NCBI GenBank assembly: GCA_014526335.1 | Contig: JACTAT010000029.1 | Coordinates: 5,341,913-5,405,912, forward strand | Length of the DNA: 64,000 nucleotides | Source of the DNA: Chrysaora quinquecirrha | Lineage: Eukaryota; Cnidaria; Scyphozoa; Semaeostomeae; Pelagiidae | Reading direction: 5' to 3' | In this document: piece after piece, positions 1 to 14,000 of the stretch | Layout of the letters: the number at the start of each line of letters is the position of its first letter | Numbering within the stretch: the stretch's first letter is position 1 | The notes under the pieces: model-generated | Told to the model about the DNA's origin: nothing | Database searches by the model: none | The model's input: only the letters and a program-made list of their open reading frames with translations | Program-made: the position numbers and the translations under genes

Positions 1-262
1 CTTTCTAATCAACTAATTAACTAATAAACAAACCCGCCAACCAACCAACCGACTTATTTATTCATCAACTAACTAACAATCTAACTAACTAACTATCTAA
101 CTGACTACCTTACTAACTAACTAACTAAATAACTAAATAACTGACTAACTAAATAACTGACTAACTAACTAACTGACTAACTAACTAATTAACTAAGCTG
201 ACTAGCTAATTAACCAACTAACTAACTGGTTAACTAACTCACTAACTAACTGACTAACTAAA
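1..262. repeat. Degenerate CTAA-type tetranucleotide microsatellite
   Basis: The stretch is a run of ACTAACTA and ACTGACTA variants with occasional ATTA and AACC units. It lies in the intron before the first visible exon and ends about 60 bases before its acceptor. It has no coding potential. Confidence 0.85.
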
Positions 263-325
263 ATATTTATTGATTGCATTATTTGAATGACAAATTAATG
301 AAATTTTTTGTATGATATTTTGCAG

Positions 326-2045
326 GATTCTGATGTGACTCAGATCATATTGAGTCCTGGTGAATCTATGGAATCCAGTAAAGCAAGTGTGAAATCAGAT
401 TCAGCGGATTTCTCATTTGAATCATCCGTTGCGACAGACGAACCACAACACGACCTATTCAAATTCACTCGCACAAAATCGGCTACGATTCCCAGATCAC
501 CATCAATAAGAAAAAGAATGGCCCCGAGATCCCAGTCTGTTGGCAAGAGGACCTCCCCGAGAAGACCAGACCAGCTGAGTTTTAGTCCTGGAAGTGCAGG
601 CAAGGATTCATCAAGGACACCCTCACCCGTTGGTAGGAGGTACCGACCGCTTAGTTTGGCAATACCAGACTCACCTAGCTCTGATGAGTTTAGTATGAAG
701 AGCAAGAGGATGAAGAGAACGCAGTCTGAAAGGCGTGTTGTGAAAAGACAAGTTGTTGATGAATACGGAAGAAAACGAATGAGAGAGATCGTTGAGCCTG
801 CATCGCCTATTTCCTTTGCTGATGCAAAAGCTCAAGATGAAAGCACTGTTATTATACATGCGCCTAATCAATCCAGCTCGACAAGCTCCGAAGAGGTCAT
901 TTGTAATGATGAAGGAAGAGTTATAAGGCGAATCATTGAGCGTGTTACACATGTCTACAGAAAAACCAGAATCATTCGTAGAATCATTATAGATGAGTTT
1001 GGAAATGAAAGAGTTACGGAGGAGGAAGTCCCACTTGAAGAAACTGAGACCCCTGCGGAGGACGACGATGATGATAAGATGGTTGTTATCGAAGCTACAG
1101 ATAATGCTCCTGAATCTCCTACTGTACCGTTGCTTAAGTTCTCAGCCAAGCCAATGCGAACTGCTCATTTTGAATGGAAGTCTGATGAAGAGGAGAAACA
1201 CTCTCCAATTGGATCAGAAGATAAAACTGACGTCATTGTCGAGGATGAGCCAAGAATGATCGAGGAAGAACCGGAGCTACTATCTGAAATAGAGGTAACT
1301 AGCACCGAAGGACAGTGGAACGAAGAATTGAGAAGAGACCTCGTGCAGAAATGCAAGTTTTCGGCAGCCAAGCATTGAGGAAGTTGAAGAGAGCATTGAA
1401 GAGCCAGAAACTGTTCTGGAGACAGAAACAATGCCAATGGTTGAGGAAGAGATCATGCCGGAGCCGGTGGTGGAGACAGAAGTTGAAACTGCTCCAGATT
1501 TCACTGTTGATTTCATCGAAACAGAAACGGTGGTGAATCAAGAACCTGAGGAAGACCAGAAGAACCAACAGATCATGCGAACTGTCGTACGTCAAGACAG
1601 CAGTCCTGTGACAAGAAGACGAGTTGTACGCAGCCATGTTGTGGAAAGCCATGAAGAAACTGTCCCAAACGTCTCTTCAACTGATATCATGCAGCCTGAA
1701 GTTGGTGTAGTGGAACAGAAAATCGAGTTTTCAGAAGTTGTCGATCAACCAGTTGATGCAAAATGGAAGAATCTGAGATCATATCATTTCCTGACTTCAT
1801 CATTGAGCCAGAATCATCCCCAGAAACTTTGGTAACAGCTGTGAATGGTGAAGAAGAGGAAGCTTTGCATGGTAAAATGAGATCTTTCAGGACTGTCAGA
1901 AGACAAGAAGGCTCCCCAACGTCACATAGAAAGGTTATAAGAACTAAAGTGAAAACAACAGTTGAAAATGAGAATGAGGTTGAAGAGTTGTCTCCAAATG
2001 AAGTTATCGAAAACGGAGCTGAAACAGTGCATCACATATTAAATG
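326..2045 (+). CDS. Exon 1 of window: Ser/Pro-rich linker followed by charged Arg/Val motifs
   Basis: The acceptor is a TTTTGCAG at 318-325 and the donor is GTAAGT at 2046. Translation starts in phase 0 (DSDVTQIILSPGES) and ends with one spare base. Codons about 50-125 are Ser-Pro/Thr-Pro-rich and basic (RSPSIRKR, RTPSPVGRR), a likely disordered phosphorylation target. Diverged single copies of the array motif follow, for example RRVVKRQVVDEYGRKR near 730-780 and KTRIIRRIIIDEFGNE near 965-1010, then acidic stretches. The frame breaks twice. About 1335-1375 there is a net one-base gain, after which the sequence resumes as FRQPSIEEVEESIEEP. At 1761-1764 one base is missing from an A-run, after which it resumes as MEESEIISFPDFIIEPE. 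With both set aside the exon is 573 codons plus one base, which matches exon 2. Confidence 0.8.
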
Positions 2046-5000
2046 GTAAGTAATAGTCTTGAAATTGTTTTTTTTTTAGCGTCTGCGTAGTTATCGTCAT
2101 TGAGTTCAAAGGCTCAAACTACGACTCAATCTACCGGTTATCTTTTTGGACTTATCTGCCTCTGTCTTAAATTGCCATGGCTTCAGTAATGTCAAAGGTA
2201 AGTGGATGCAATGGCCTAAATCTACCGGGTCTAAATCACCAAACAGGCATCTTTTAAATGGGCATTAACTTGCTGATGCTGCCAGACCCAAAATAGTTCC
2301 GTAAAATTATGAGTCCAAGTTTGAGCGTCTGTATTGCCAAGTTTCATACTTGCATCTGGCGAGGGGCGTTTCACTCCTCGAAAAGCGTATGAGATTCCTA
2401 TTAAAACAAAGGATTCTTGCAAGATTACCAAAAAACAATGGAGATTCCAGCTGAGGGTGTACGAGATTCAAAGGAGTGAATTGCTCCTCGGTATCTGGTG
2501 TCCTAAAGTGCGCGACTTGGCAAAAATTACAATTATTTCCTGGACTATAAAAGGAAACTCGCGTTTTTGGCCCAAAATTTCGAATATTTACCGCCACAAA
2601 ATATATATGCTGTGATTAACAATTCGAATTCTTAAATTTTAAATTTGAATTTTATGAAGTATACTATAAAAGCTCATTAGAAGTCAGAAATTTGCTTGAG
2701 TTTTTTCCCCCGAACTATGTTGATTTTTCTATTTTCCGAGTTATTTCGTAATTGCGTTTGGTCTCAACGACTCCACCAGATACTGATATGAAGTGATTTA
2801 CTTTCATGATGACGAATACATTGTTTAATTTACCCATTCAGCGAGTAAACAGTGTGACTATTTTTCTTGTAGTGTCGCTTTAAGTGAAACAATTAATACA
2901 GTGAGAAAATTGTCTATTAACATTAAATTTTTCTCATTTCTAAGGCATAACCAATGGCCCAGAAGATATCGTCTCCGAGGAAATACAAGTCGCAGAATCA
3001 TTTCAGGCTGAAACGTATAATGAGGAATTGCTTAATGGAACAACACACCTCGAATCAAAGTCATGGCTTATTGATGTCAAGAAGGATAAGCCCGATATTG
3101 TTGAAAGCTTCCCGGAAGAAATTCTAGATGACGTTATCGATCATGTCTGGCAAGAAAGAGTTACAAGAAAAGTATACAGAGAGAAAGTTCCAACATCTAC
3201 TGTTGAAAGCAAAGAAGAAGTCTTGCCTCCTAAGTCAATCATCACAGAAACTGCCGATACTTTCCCTATTCAACCAGCCCCACAAGAGGATGATTTCGTT
3301 ATATTACATGCCAGGAAGCAGGTAGAAAGATTATACAAGAGTGCTATGTTGGTGTATCTTCTTCCTTATTCATATACCAAGCATTTTATAATGAAGGCTG
3401 CTCGATAGAAACCGTGATCAGGAGAGCTTACAGATACAAGGCTTGGAGCACTATTTTATCCAACACTGTATGCTTCAACTCAGCAGAGGCTACAAGTGAC
3501 GCACATATGAAGTCAGAAACGCGTCTCTACTTTTCTGTTTTGAGTATAATGCTACAAAATTACCGACAGCCATTAATGATAACAGATTATAGCGAAACAG
3601 AGGTGTCAAGCATTCTTCGACTAGTATCATATTCTTGAAACAGAAGAGCTACACGAGGACTGAAATTCACCTGAAATTCAATTTACCATCAACGCCAGTG
3701 TACAAACCAGGATATCCAAGTACCTTGACTCAAAAAGACGAGAATGGTAATCTGAATGTCACATCTTCCAGTCAAAGATGCGTTGCAGGATTCAAGTATA
3801 ATGTGCGGATAATTGTCAGTAAAGAACAACGAAAAGATGAACTTCAACAGGAAACTGTCGTCACTCAAACCAAAAGACAGGTTTTTAGAAAAACAGAGAT
3901 CACGCAAGAAGTACAACAGCCTGAACGCATGGTTGAAAAAGAAATTATTCACGGTCTGCCTGAACAACTCAAAGCTGAGGAAATTATCGAAGAGATTATT
4001 GAGGAGCCAGGCTATGATGCTCGAATGGTGGAAAGCCAACCAGATGTTCTTGATTTATTTGCCGAGCCTGAAGTGGCAGAGCCAGAGCCAGAGCCTGCAC
4101 TGTTGTCTGAGATCACGACCCATCGGCAAGTGCACAGGATGAAAGACTTGAAGAAGGATGAACCTAAAGAGGAAAGAAGCAAGATGGACATCCGTAGGAC
4201 TTTGACAGTCAGGAAAAGAATAGTGAAGAAGATCATCTACTTGCCCGACGGCACACCATCAGTTGTAGAGCAAGAGATAGCTGATCATGTCGATGAAGAG
4301 CCTGAAGACGTGCAAATGAAACGTACTGTTGTGAGGAGAGAGCAGGAGACTGTTTCGCGTAGACAAGTGCACAGAAGGCTTACTGCCAAGGAAGTGACTG
4401 AAGAGCCCCTGGTGACTGAATCACTTCTACCTCCAAGAAAGGTCGAGCGTTTATTCGTAAGACGTATATTGAGACAAGAGGATGGTAGAGAAAAACTTCT
4501 GGACAAGTCTGAGAGTGTTGTACCGCTAGAAATAATGCCTGAGGAGCAGGAAGAAGAAGAAGAGGAACCTACTGCGGCTGATAAACTCGATGGCTACATT
4601 GTGAGAAGAGTAATAAGAAGACCAATATTTGTGACCAGCCAGAGAACAGTTATTAGAACACTGGCCCAGAAAGAAGACGGGGAAGAAGAGCAACTGGCAG
4701 CTGATATAATAGAGGATGAAGAACCAGTCGAAAGCACTGAGCCTATGGTAACACACAGGACTGTGAGAAGATTTGTTGGTGTAAAGACGGATGCATTAGA
4801 TGCAGCAGTGCCGCTGGAGATAGTGAGAACAGACAGGCAAGAGCCAGAAGTTGAGCAGAAAGAAGGTGAAGTGACACGCACAGTGCACAGAAGATCGATA
4901 ACAAGAACTCAGCGAAGAGTTGTGAGAAGAATCGTTGAGAGGACTGATGGAAGAACGGAGCCTGTCGAGGACGAAGTATTGCACCCTGTTGAAGCAGTCG

Positions 5001-8000
5001 GCTACAGAGTGATTAGAAGGCGGGTAGTGAAACCAGACGACACAGAGGAAGTTATCGAAGAACCAGAGTACATGTTGCCCGAGGAAGAGAGTCCAGGTGT
5101 TGAAGAAACAAGGCACGAAGATGGCAGCATCGAAAGAAGAGTGATTCGTAGAGCTGTTCCGGTTGTTACCGTTAGAAAGGTGTACAGAACGATTATTATC
5201 ACAGAAGAAGGTGAAGAAGTAAGCTCGGATGAACGAGTTGAAGATGTACCTGTTGTGGAAGAAGAACCAGAGCCAGAAATCAGCGAGGCAAAAGAGGTCA
5301 GAGTGGTGCAAAGGAAAGAACAAGATGTTATTACACGTCGACAGGTGTTTAGAAGATTGAGCGCTAAGAAAGAAGAGGCACCTGCTCCTGTTGATGTCGA
5401 GACTATGGTTGGTGAAGAAGAAGTCATTGCAGAACCAGAAACTATCTTCGAGCAAGAAACAGTGCCAGAGGACAGAGTGATTGAAGAGGAAGAAGAAGAC
5501 GAAAGACTGAGAAGAGTTGTTAGGCGACCAGTGCATCAGATAAGCCGAAGAACTGTTATCAGAAGGTTCCAGGCAGCTTCAGATGAACAAGAATTGATAA
5601 GCGAGGAGACAAAGGACAAGCAGAAAGCAGTGCATGCTAGACGAGTAGTCAGGAGAGCTGTTATGCCAGAAGAGCCAGAAGAAGAGATGATTGCCGAGCC
5701 AGAGCAGATCATTGCTGAAGAATCAACTCCTGAATGGCAGTACAGAGATGAAGATGAAACAGAGAATCTTGAGCGCAAAGTTGTTAGGCGACCTGTGGCT
5801 GAGATCACTTCCAGAAAAGTGTACAGGTCAATACAAGTGGGAAAAGCAGAGGAGCCAGAACGAGAAGAAGTGGTTGAAGAAACTGTAGAGGAGCCAGACT
5901 ATGATGCTCGAGTTGTGGAGAGTCAACCAGATGTTCTCGATTTATTTGCCGAGCCTGAAGTGGCAGAGCCAGAGCCAGAGCCTGCACTGTTGTCTGAGAT
6001 CACGACCCATCGGCAAGTGCACAGGATGAAAGACTTGAAGAAGGATGAACCTAAAGAGGAAAGAAGCAAGATGGACATCCGTAGGACTTTGACAGTCAGG
6101 AAAAGAATAGTGAAGAAGATCATCTACTTGCCCGACGGCACACCATCAGTTGTAGAGCAAGAGATAGCTGATCATGTGGATGAAGAGCCTGAAGACGTGC
6201 AAATGAAACGTACTGTTGTGAGGAGAGAGCAGGAGACTGTTTCGCGTGAGACAAGTGCACAGAAGGCTTACTGCCAAGGAAGTGACTGAAGAGCCCCTGG
6301 TGACTGAATCACTTGTACCTCCAAGAAAGGTCGAGCGTTTATTCGTAAGACGTATATTGAGACAAGAGGATGGTAGAGAAAGACTTCTGGACAAGTCTGA
6401 GAGTGTTGTACCGCTAGAAATAATGCCTGAGGAGCAGGAAGAAGAAGAAGAGGAACCTACTGCGGCTGATAAACTCGATGGCTACATTGTGAGAAGAGTA
6501 ATAAGAAGACCAATATTTGTGACCAGCCAGAGAACAGTTATTAGAACACTGGCCCAGAAAGAAGACGGGGAAGAAGAGCAACTGGCAGCTGATATAATAG
6601 AGGATGAAGAACCAGTCGAAAGCACTGAGCCTATGGTAACACACAGGACTGTGAGAAGATTTGTTGGTGTAAAGACAGATGCATTAGATGCAGCAGTGCC
6701 GCTGGAGATAGTGAGAACAGACAGGCAAGAGCCAGAAGTTGAGCAGAAAGAAGGTGAAATGACTCGCACAGTGCACAGAAGATCGATAACAAGAACTCAG
6801 CGAAGAGTTGTGAGAAGAATCGTTGAGAGGACTGATGGAAGAACGGAGCCTGTCGAGGATGAAGTATTGCACCCTGTTGAAGCAGTCGGCTACAGAGTGA
6901 TTAGAAGGCGGGTAGTGAAACCAGACGACACAGAGGAAGTAATCGAAGAACCAGAGTACATGTTGCCTGAGGAAGAGAGTCCAGGTGTTGAAGAATTAAG
7001 GCACGAAGACGGCAGCATCGAAAGAAGAGTGATTCGTAGAGCTGTTCCGGTTGTTACCGTTAGAAAGGTGTACAGAACGATTATTATCACAGAAGAAGGT
7101 GAAGAAGTAAGCTCGGATGAACAAGTTGAAGATGTACCTGTTGTGGAAGAAGAACCAGAGCCAGAAATCAGCGAGGCAAAAGAGGTCAGAGTGGTGCAAA
7201 GGAAAGAACAAGATGTTATTACACGTCGACAGGTGTTTAGAAGATTGAGCGCTAAGAAAGAAGAGGCACCTGCTCCTGTTGATGTCGAGACTATGGTTGG
7301 TGAAGAAGAAGTCATTGCAGAACCAGAAACTATCTTCGAGCAAGAAACAGTGCCAGAGGACAGAGTGATTGAAGAGGAAGAAGAAGACGAAAGACTGAGA
7401 AGAGTTGTTAGGCGACCAGTGCATCAGATAAGCCGAAGAACTGTTATCAGAAGGTTCCAGGCAGCTTCAGATGAACAAGAATTGATAAGCGAGGAGACAA
7501 AGGACAAGCAGAAAGCAGTGCATGCTAGACGAGTAGTCAGGAGAGCTGTTATGCCAGAAGAGCCAGAAGAAGAGATGATTGCCGAGCCAGAGCAGATCAT
7601 TGCTGAAGAATCAACTCCTGAATGGCAGTACAGAGATGAAGATGAAACAGAGAATCTTGAGCGCAAAGTTGTTAGGCGACCTGTGGCTGAGATCACTTCC
7701 AGAAAAGTGTACAGGTCAATACAAGTGGGAAAAGCAGAGGAGCCAGAACGAGAAGAAGTGGTTGAAGAAACTGTAGAGGAGCCAGACTATGATGCTCGAG
7801 TTGTGGAGAGTCAACCAGATGTTCTCGATTTATTTGCCGAGCCTGAAGTGGCAGAGCCAGAGCCAGAGCCTGCACTGTTGTGTGAGATCACGACCAATCG
7901 GCAAGTGCACAGGATGAAAGACTTGAAGAAGGATGAACCTAAAGAGGAAAGAAGCAAGATGGACATCCGTAGGACTTTGACAGTCAGGAAAAGAATAGTG

Positions 8001-11000
8001 AAGAAGATCATCTACTTGCCCGACGGCACACCATCAGTTGTAGAGCAAGAGATAGCTGATCATGTGGATGAAGAGCCTGAAGACGTGCAAATGAAACGTA
8101 CTGTTGTGAGGAGAGAGCAGGAGACTGTTTCGCGTAGACAAGTGCACAGAAGGCTTACTGCCAAGGAAGTGACTGAAGAGCCCCTGGTGACTGAATCACT
8201 TGTACCTCCAAGAAAGGTCGAGCGTTTATTCGTAAGACGTATATTGAGACAAGAGGATGGTAGAGAAAGACTTCTGGACAAGTCTGAGAGTGTTGTACCG
8301 CTAGAAATAATGCCTGAGGAGCAGGAAGAAGAAGAAGAGGAACCTACTGCGGCTGATAAACTCGATGGCTACATTGTGAGAAGAGTAATAAGAAGACCAA
8401 TATTTGTGACCAGCCAGAGAACAGTTATTAGAACACTGGCCCAGAAAGAAGACGGGGAAGAAGAGCAACTGGCAGCTGATATCATAGAGGATGAAAAACC
8501 AGTCGAAAGCACTGAGCCTATGGTAACACACAGGACTGTGAGAAGATTTGTTGGTGTAAAGACGGATGCATTAGATGCAGCAGTGCCGCTGGAGATAGTG
8601 AGAACAGACAGGCAAGAGCCAGAAGTTGAGCAGAAAGAAGGTGAAGTGACACGCACAGTACACAGAAGATCGATAACAAGAACTCAGCGAAGAGTTGTGA
8701 GAAGAATCCTTGAGAGGACTGATGGAAGAACGGAGCCTGTCGAGGACGAAGTATTGCACCCTGTTGAAGCAGTCGGCTACAGAGTGATTAGAAGGCGGGT
8801 AGTGAAACCAGACGACACAGAGGAAGTAATCGAAGAACCAGAGTACATGTTGCCCGAGGAAGAGAGTCCAGGTGTTGAAGAAATAAGGCACGAAGATGGC
8901 AGCATCGAAAGAAGAGTGATTCGTAGAGCTGTTCCGGTTGTTACCGTTAGAAAGGTGTACAGAACGATTATTATCACAGAAGAAGGTGAAGAAGTAAGCT
9001 CGGATGAACGAGTTGAAGATGTACCTGTTGTGGAAGAAGAACCAGAGCCAGAAATCAGCGAGGCAAAAGAGGTCAGAGTGGTGCAAAGGAAAGAACAAGA
9101 TGTTATTACACATCGACAGGTGTTTAGAAGATTGAGCGCTAAGAAAGAAGAGGCACCTGCTCCTGTTGATGTCGAGACTATGGTTGGTGAAGAAGAAGTC
9201 ATTGCAGAACCAGAAACTATCTTCGAGCAAGAAACAGTGCCAGAGGACAGAGTGATTGAAGAGGAAGAAGAAGACGAAAGACTGAGAAGAGTTGTTAGGC
9301 GACCAGTGCATCAGATAAGCCGAAGAACTGTTATCAGAAGGTTCCAGGCAGCTTCAGATGAACAAGAATTGATAAGCGAGGAGACAAAGGACAAGCAGAA
9401 AGCAGTGCATGCTAGACGAGTAGTCAGGAGAGCTGTTATGCCAGAAGAGCCAGAAGAAGAGATGATTGCCGAGCCAGAGCAGATCATTGCTGAAGAATCA
9501 ACTCCTGAATGGCAGTACAGAGATGAAGATGAAACAGAGAATCTTGAGCGCAAAGTTGTTAGGCGACCTGTGGCTGAGATCACTTCCAGAAAAGTGTACA
9601 GGTCAATACAAGTGGGAAAAGCAGAGGAGCCAGAACGAGAAGAAGTGGTTGAAGAAACTGTAGAGGAGCCAGACTATGATGCTCGAGTTGTGGAGAGTCA
9701 ACCAGATGTTCTCGATTTATTTGCCGAGCCTGAAGTGGCAGAGCCAGAGCCAGAGCCTGCACTGTTGTCTGAGATCACGACCAATCGGCAAGTGCACAGG
9801 ATGAAAGACTTGAAGAAGGATGAACCTAAAGAGGAAAGAAGCAAGATGGACATCCGTAGGACTTTGACAGTCAGGAAAAGAATAGTGAAGAAGATCATCT
9901 ACTTGCCCGACGGCACACCATCAGTTGTAGAGCAAGAGATAGCTGATCATGTCGATGAAGAGCCTGAAGACGTGCAAATGAAACGTGCTGTTGTGAGGAG
10001 AGAGCAGGAGACTGTTTCGCGTAGACAAGTGCACAGAAGGCTTACTGCCAAGGAAGTGACTGAAGAGCCCCTGGTGACTGAATCACTTGTACCTCCAAGA
10101 AAGGTCGAGCGTTTATTCGTAAGACGTATATTGAGACAAGAGGATGGTAGAGAAAGACTTCTGGACAAGTCTGAGAGTGTTGTACCGCTAGAAATAATGC
10201 CTGAGGAGCAGGAAGAAGAAGAAGAGGAACCTACTGCGGCTGATAAACTCGATGGCTATATTGTGAGAAGAGTAATAAGAAGACCAATGTTTGTGACCAG
10301 CCAGAGAACAGTTATTAGAACACTGGCCCAGAAAGAAGACGGGAAGAAGAGCAACTGGCAGCTGATATCATAGAGGATGAAAAACCAGTCGAAAGCACTG
10401 AGCCTATGGTAACACACAGGACTGTGAGAAGATTTGTTGGTGTAAAGACAGATGCATTAGATGCAGCAGTGCCGCTGGAGATAGTGAGAACAGACAGGCA
10501 AGAGCCAGAAGTTGAGCAGAAAGAAGGTGAAGTGACACGCACAGTGCACAGAAGATCGATAACAAGAACTCAGCGAAGAGTTGTGAGAAGAATCGTTGAG
10601 AGGACTGATGGAAGAACGGAGCCTGTCGAGGACGAAGTATTGCACCCTGTTGAAGCAGTCGGCTACAGAGTGATTAGAAGGCGGGTAGTGAAACCAGACG
10701 ACACAGAGGAAGTAATCGAAGAACCAGAGTACATGTTGCCTGAGGAAGAGAGTCCAGGTGTTGAAGAATTAAGGCACGAAGATGGCAGCATCGAAAGAAG
10801 AGTGATTCGTAGAGCTGTTCCGGTTGTTACCGTTAGAAAGGTGTACAGAACGATTATTATCACAGAAGAAGGTGAAGAAGTAAGCTCGGATGAACAAGTT
10901 GAAGATGTACCTGTTGTGGAAGAAGAACCAGAGCCAGAAATCAGCGAGGCAAAAGAGGTCAGAGTGGTGCAAAGGAAAGAACAAGATGTTATTACACGTC

Positions 11001-14000
11001 GACAGGTGTTTAGAAGATTGAGCGCTAAGAAAGAAGAGGCACCTGCTCCTGTTGATGTCGAGACTATGGTTGGTGAAGAAGAAGTCATTGCAGAACCAGA
11101 AACTATCTTCGAGCAAGAAACAGTGCCAGAGGACAGAGTGATTGAAGAGGAAGAAGAAGACGAAAGACTGAGAAGAGTTGTTAGGCGACCAGTGCATCAG
11201 ATAAGCCGAAGAACTGTTATCAGAAGGTTCCAGGCAGCTTCAGATGAACAAGAATTGATAAGCGAGGAGACAAAGGACAAGCAGAAAGCAGTGCATGCTA
11301 GACGAGTAGTCAGGAGAGCTGTTATGCCAGAAGAGCCAGAAGAAGAGATGATTGCCGAGCCAGAGCAGATCATTGCTGAAGAATCAACTCCTGAATGGCA
11401 GTACAGAGATGAAGATGAAACAGAGAAGCTTGAGCGCAAAGTTGTTAGGCGACCTGTGGCTGAGATCACTTCCAGAAAAGTGTACAGGTCAATACAAGTG
11501 GGAAAAGCAGAGGAGCCAGAACGAGAAGAAGTGGTTGAAGAAACTGTAGAGGAGCCAGACTATGATGCTCGAGTTGTGGAGAGTCAACCAGATGTTCTCG
11601 ATTTATTTGCCGAGCCTGAAGTGGCAGAGCCAGAGCCAGAGCCTGCACTGTTGTCTGAGATCACGACCCATCGGCAAGTGCACAGGATGAAAGACTTGAA
11701 GAAGGATGAACCTAAAGAGGAAAGAAGCAAGATGGACATCCGTAGGACTTTGACAGTCAGGAAAAGAATAGTGAAGAAGATCATCTACTTGCCCGACGGC
11801 ACACCATCAGTTGTAGAGCAAGAGATAGCTGATCATGTCGATGAAGAGCCTGAAGACGTGCAAATGAAACGTGCTGTTGTGAGGAGAGAGCAGGAGACTG
11901 TTTCGCGTAGACAAGTGCACAGAAGGCTTACTGCCAAGGAAGTGACTGAAGAGCCCTGGTGACTGAATCACTTGTACCTCCAAGAAAGGTCGAGCGTTTA
12001 TTCGTAAGACGTATATTGAGACAAGAGGATGGTAGAGAAAGACTTCTGGACAAGTCTGAGAGTGTTGTACCGCTAGAAATAATGCCTGAGGAGCAGGAAG
12101 AAGAAGAAGAGGAACCTACTGCGGCTGATAAACTCGATGGCTACATTGTGAGAAGAGTAATAAGAAGACCAATATTTGTGACCAGCCAGAGAACAGTTAT
12201 TAGAACACTGGCCCAGAAAGAAGACGGGAAGAAGAGCAACTGGCAGCTGATATCATAGAGGATGAAAAACCAGTCGAAAGCACTGAGCCTATGGTAACAC
12301 ACAGGACTGTGAGAAGATTTGTTGGTGTAAAGACAGATGCATTAGATGCAGCAGTGCCGCTGGAGATAGTGAGAACAGACAGGCAAGAGCCAGAAGTTGA
12401 GCAGAAAGAAGGTGAAGTGACACGCACAGTGCACAGAAGATCGATAACAAGAACTCAGCGAAGAGTTGTGAGAAGAATCGTTGAGAGGACTGATGGAAGA
12501 ACGGAGCCTGTCGAGGACGAAGTATTGCACCCTGTTGAAGCAGTCGGCTACAGAGTGATTAGAAGGCGGGTATTGAAACCAGACGACACAGAGGAAGTAA
12601 TCGAAGAACCAGAGTACATGTTGCCTGAGGAAGAGAGTCCAGGTGTTGAAGAATTAAGGCACGAAGATGGCAGCATCGAAAGAAGAGTGATTCGTAGAGC
12701 TGTTCCGGTTGTTACCGTTAGAAAGGTGTACAGAACGATTATTATCACAGAAGAAGGTGAAGAAGTAAGCTCGGATGAACAAGTTGAAGATGTACCTGTT
12801 GTGGAAGAAGAACCAGAGCCAGAAATCAGCGAGGCAAAAGAGGTCAGAGTGGTGCAAAGGAAAGAACAAGATGTTATTACACGTCGACAGGTGTTTAGAA
12901 GATTGAGCCCTAAGAAAGAAGAGGCACCTGCTCCTGTTGATGTCGAGACTATGGTTGGTGAAGAAGAAGTCATTGCAGAACCAGAAACTATCTTCGAGCA
13001 AGAAACAGTGCCAGAGGACAGAGTGATTGAAGAGGAAGAAGAAGACGAAAGACTGAGAAGAGTTGTTAGGCGACCAGTGCATCAGATAAGCCGAAGAACT
13101 GTTATCAGAAGGTTCCAGGCAGCTTCAGATGAACAAGAATTGATAAGCGAGGAGACAAAGGACAAGCAGAAAGCAGTGCATGCTAGACGAGTAGTCAGGA
13201 GAGCTGTTATGCCAGAAGAGCCAGAAGAAGAGATGATTGCCGAGCCAGAGCAGATCATTGCTGAAGAATCAACTCCTGAATGGCAGTACAGAGATGAAGA
13301 TGAAACAGAGAAGCTTGAGCGCAAAGTTGTTAGGCGACCTGTGGCTGAGATCACTTCCAGAAAAGTGTACAGGTCAATACAAGTGGGAAAAGCAGAGGAG
13401 CCAGAACGAGAAGAAGTGATTGAAGAAACTGTAGAGGAGCCAGACTATGATGCTCGAGTTGTGGAGAGTCAACCAGATGTTCTCGATTTATTTGCCGAGC
13501 CTGAAGTGGCAGAGCAAGAGCCAGAGCCTGCACTGTTGTCTGAGATCACGACCCATCGGCAAGTGCACAGGATGAAGGACTTGAAGAAGGATGAACCTAA
13601 AGAGGAAACAAGCAAGATGGACATCCGTAGGACTTTGACAGTCAGGAAAAGAATAGTGAAGAAGATCATCTACTTGCCCGACGGCACACCATCAGTTGTA
13701 GAGCAAGAGATAGCTGATCATGTCGATGAAGAGCCTGAAGACGTGCAAATGAAACGTACCGTTGTGAGGAGAGAGCAGGAGACTGTTTCGCGTAGACAAG
13801 TGCACAGAAGGCTTACTGCCAAGGAAGTGACTGAAGAGCCCCTGGTGACTGAATCACTTGTACCTCCAAGAAAGGTCGAGCGTTTATTCGTAAGACGTAT
13901 ATTGAGACAAGAGGATGGTAGAGAAAGACTTCTGGACAAGTCTGAGAGTGTTCTACCGCTAGAAATAATGCCTGAGGAGCAGGAAGAAGAAGAAGAGGAA

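Noticed and set aside
4796..5536. Minus-strand open frames up to 246 codons recurring in every array unit
   Set aside because: They are the complement of a purine-rich, Glu/Arg-coding strand, which rarely makes minus-strand stops. They recur with the 1,887-bp period and have Ser/Thr/Phe/Leu-rich composition without domain features.
5691..5888. Plus-strand 65-codon open frames repeated in the array (Met-Pro-Ser-Gln start)
   Set aside because: Out-of-frame shadow of the Glu/Pro-rich spacer, copied with each unit.
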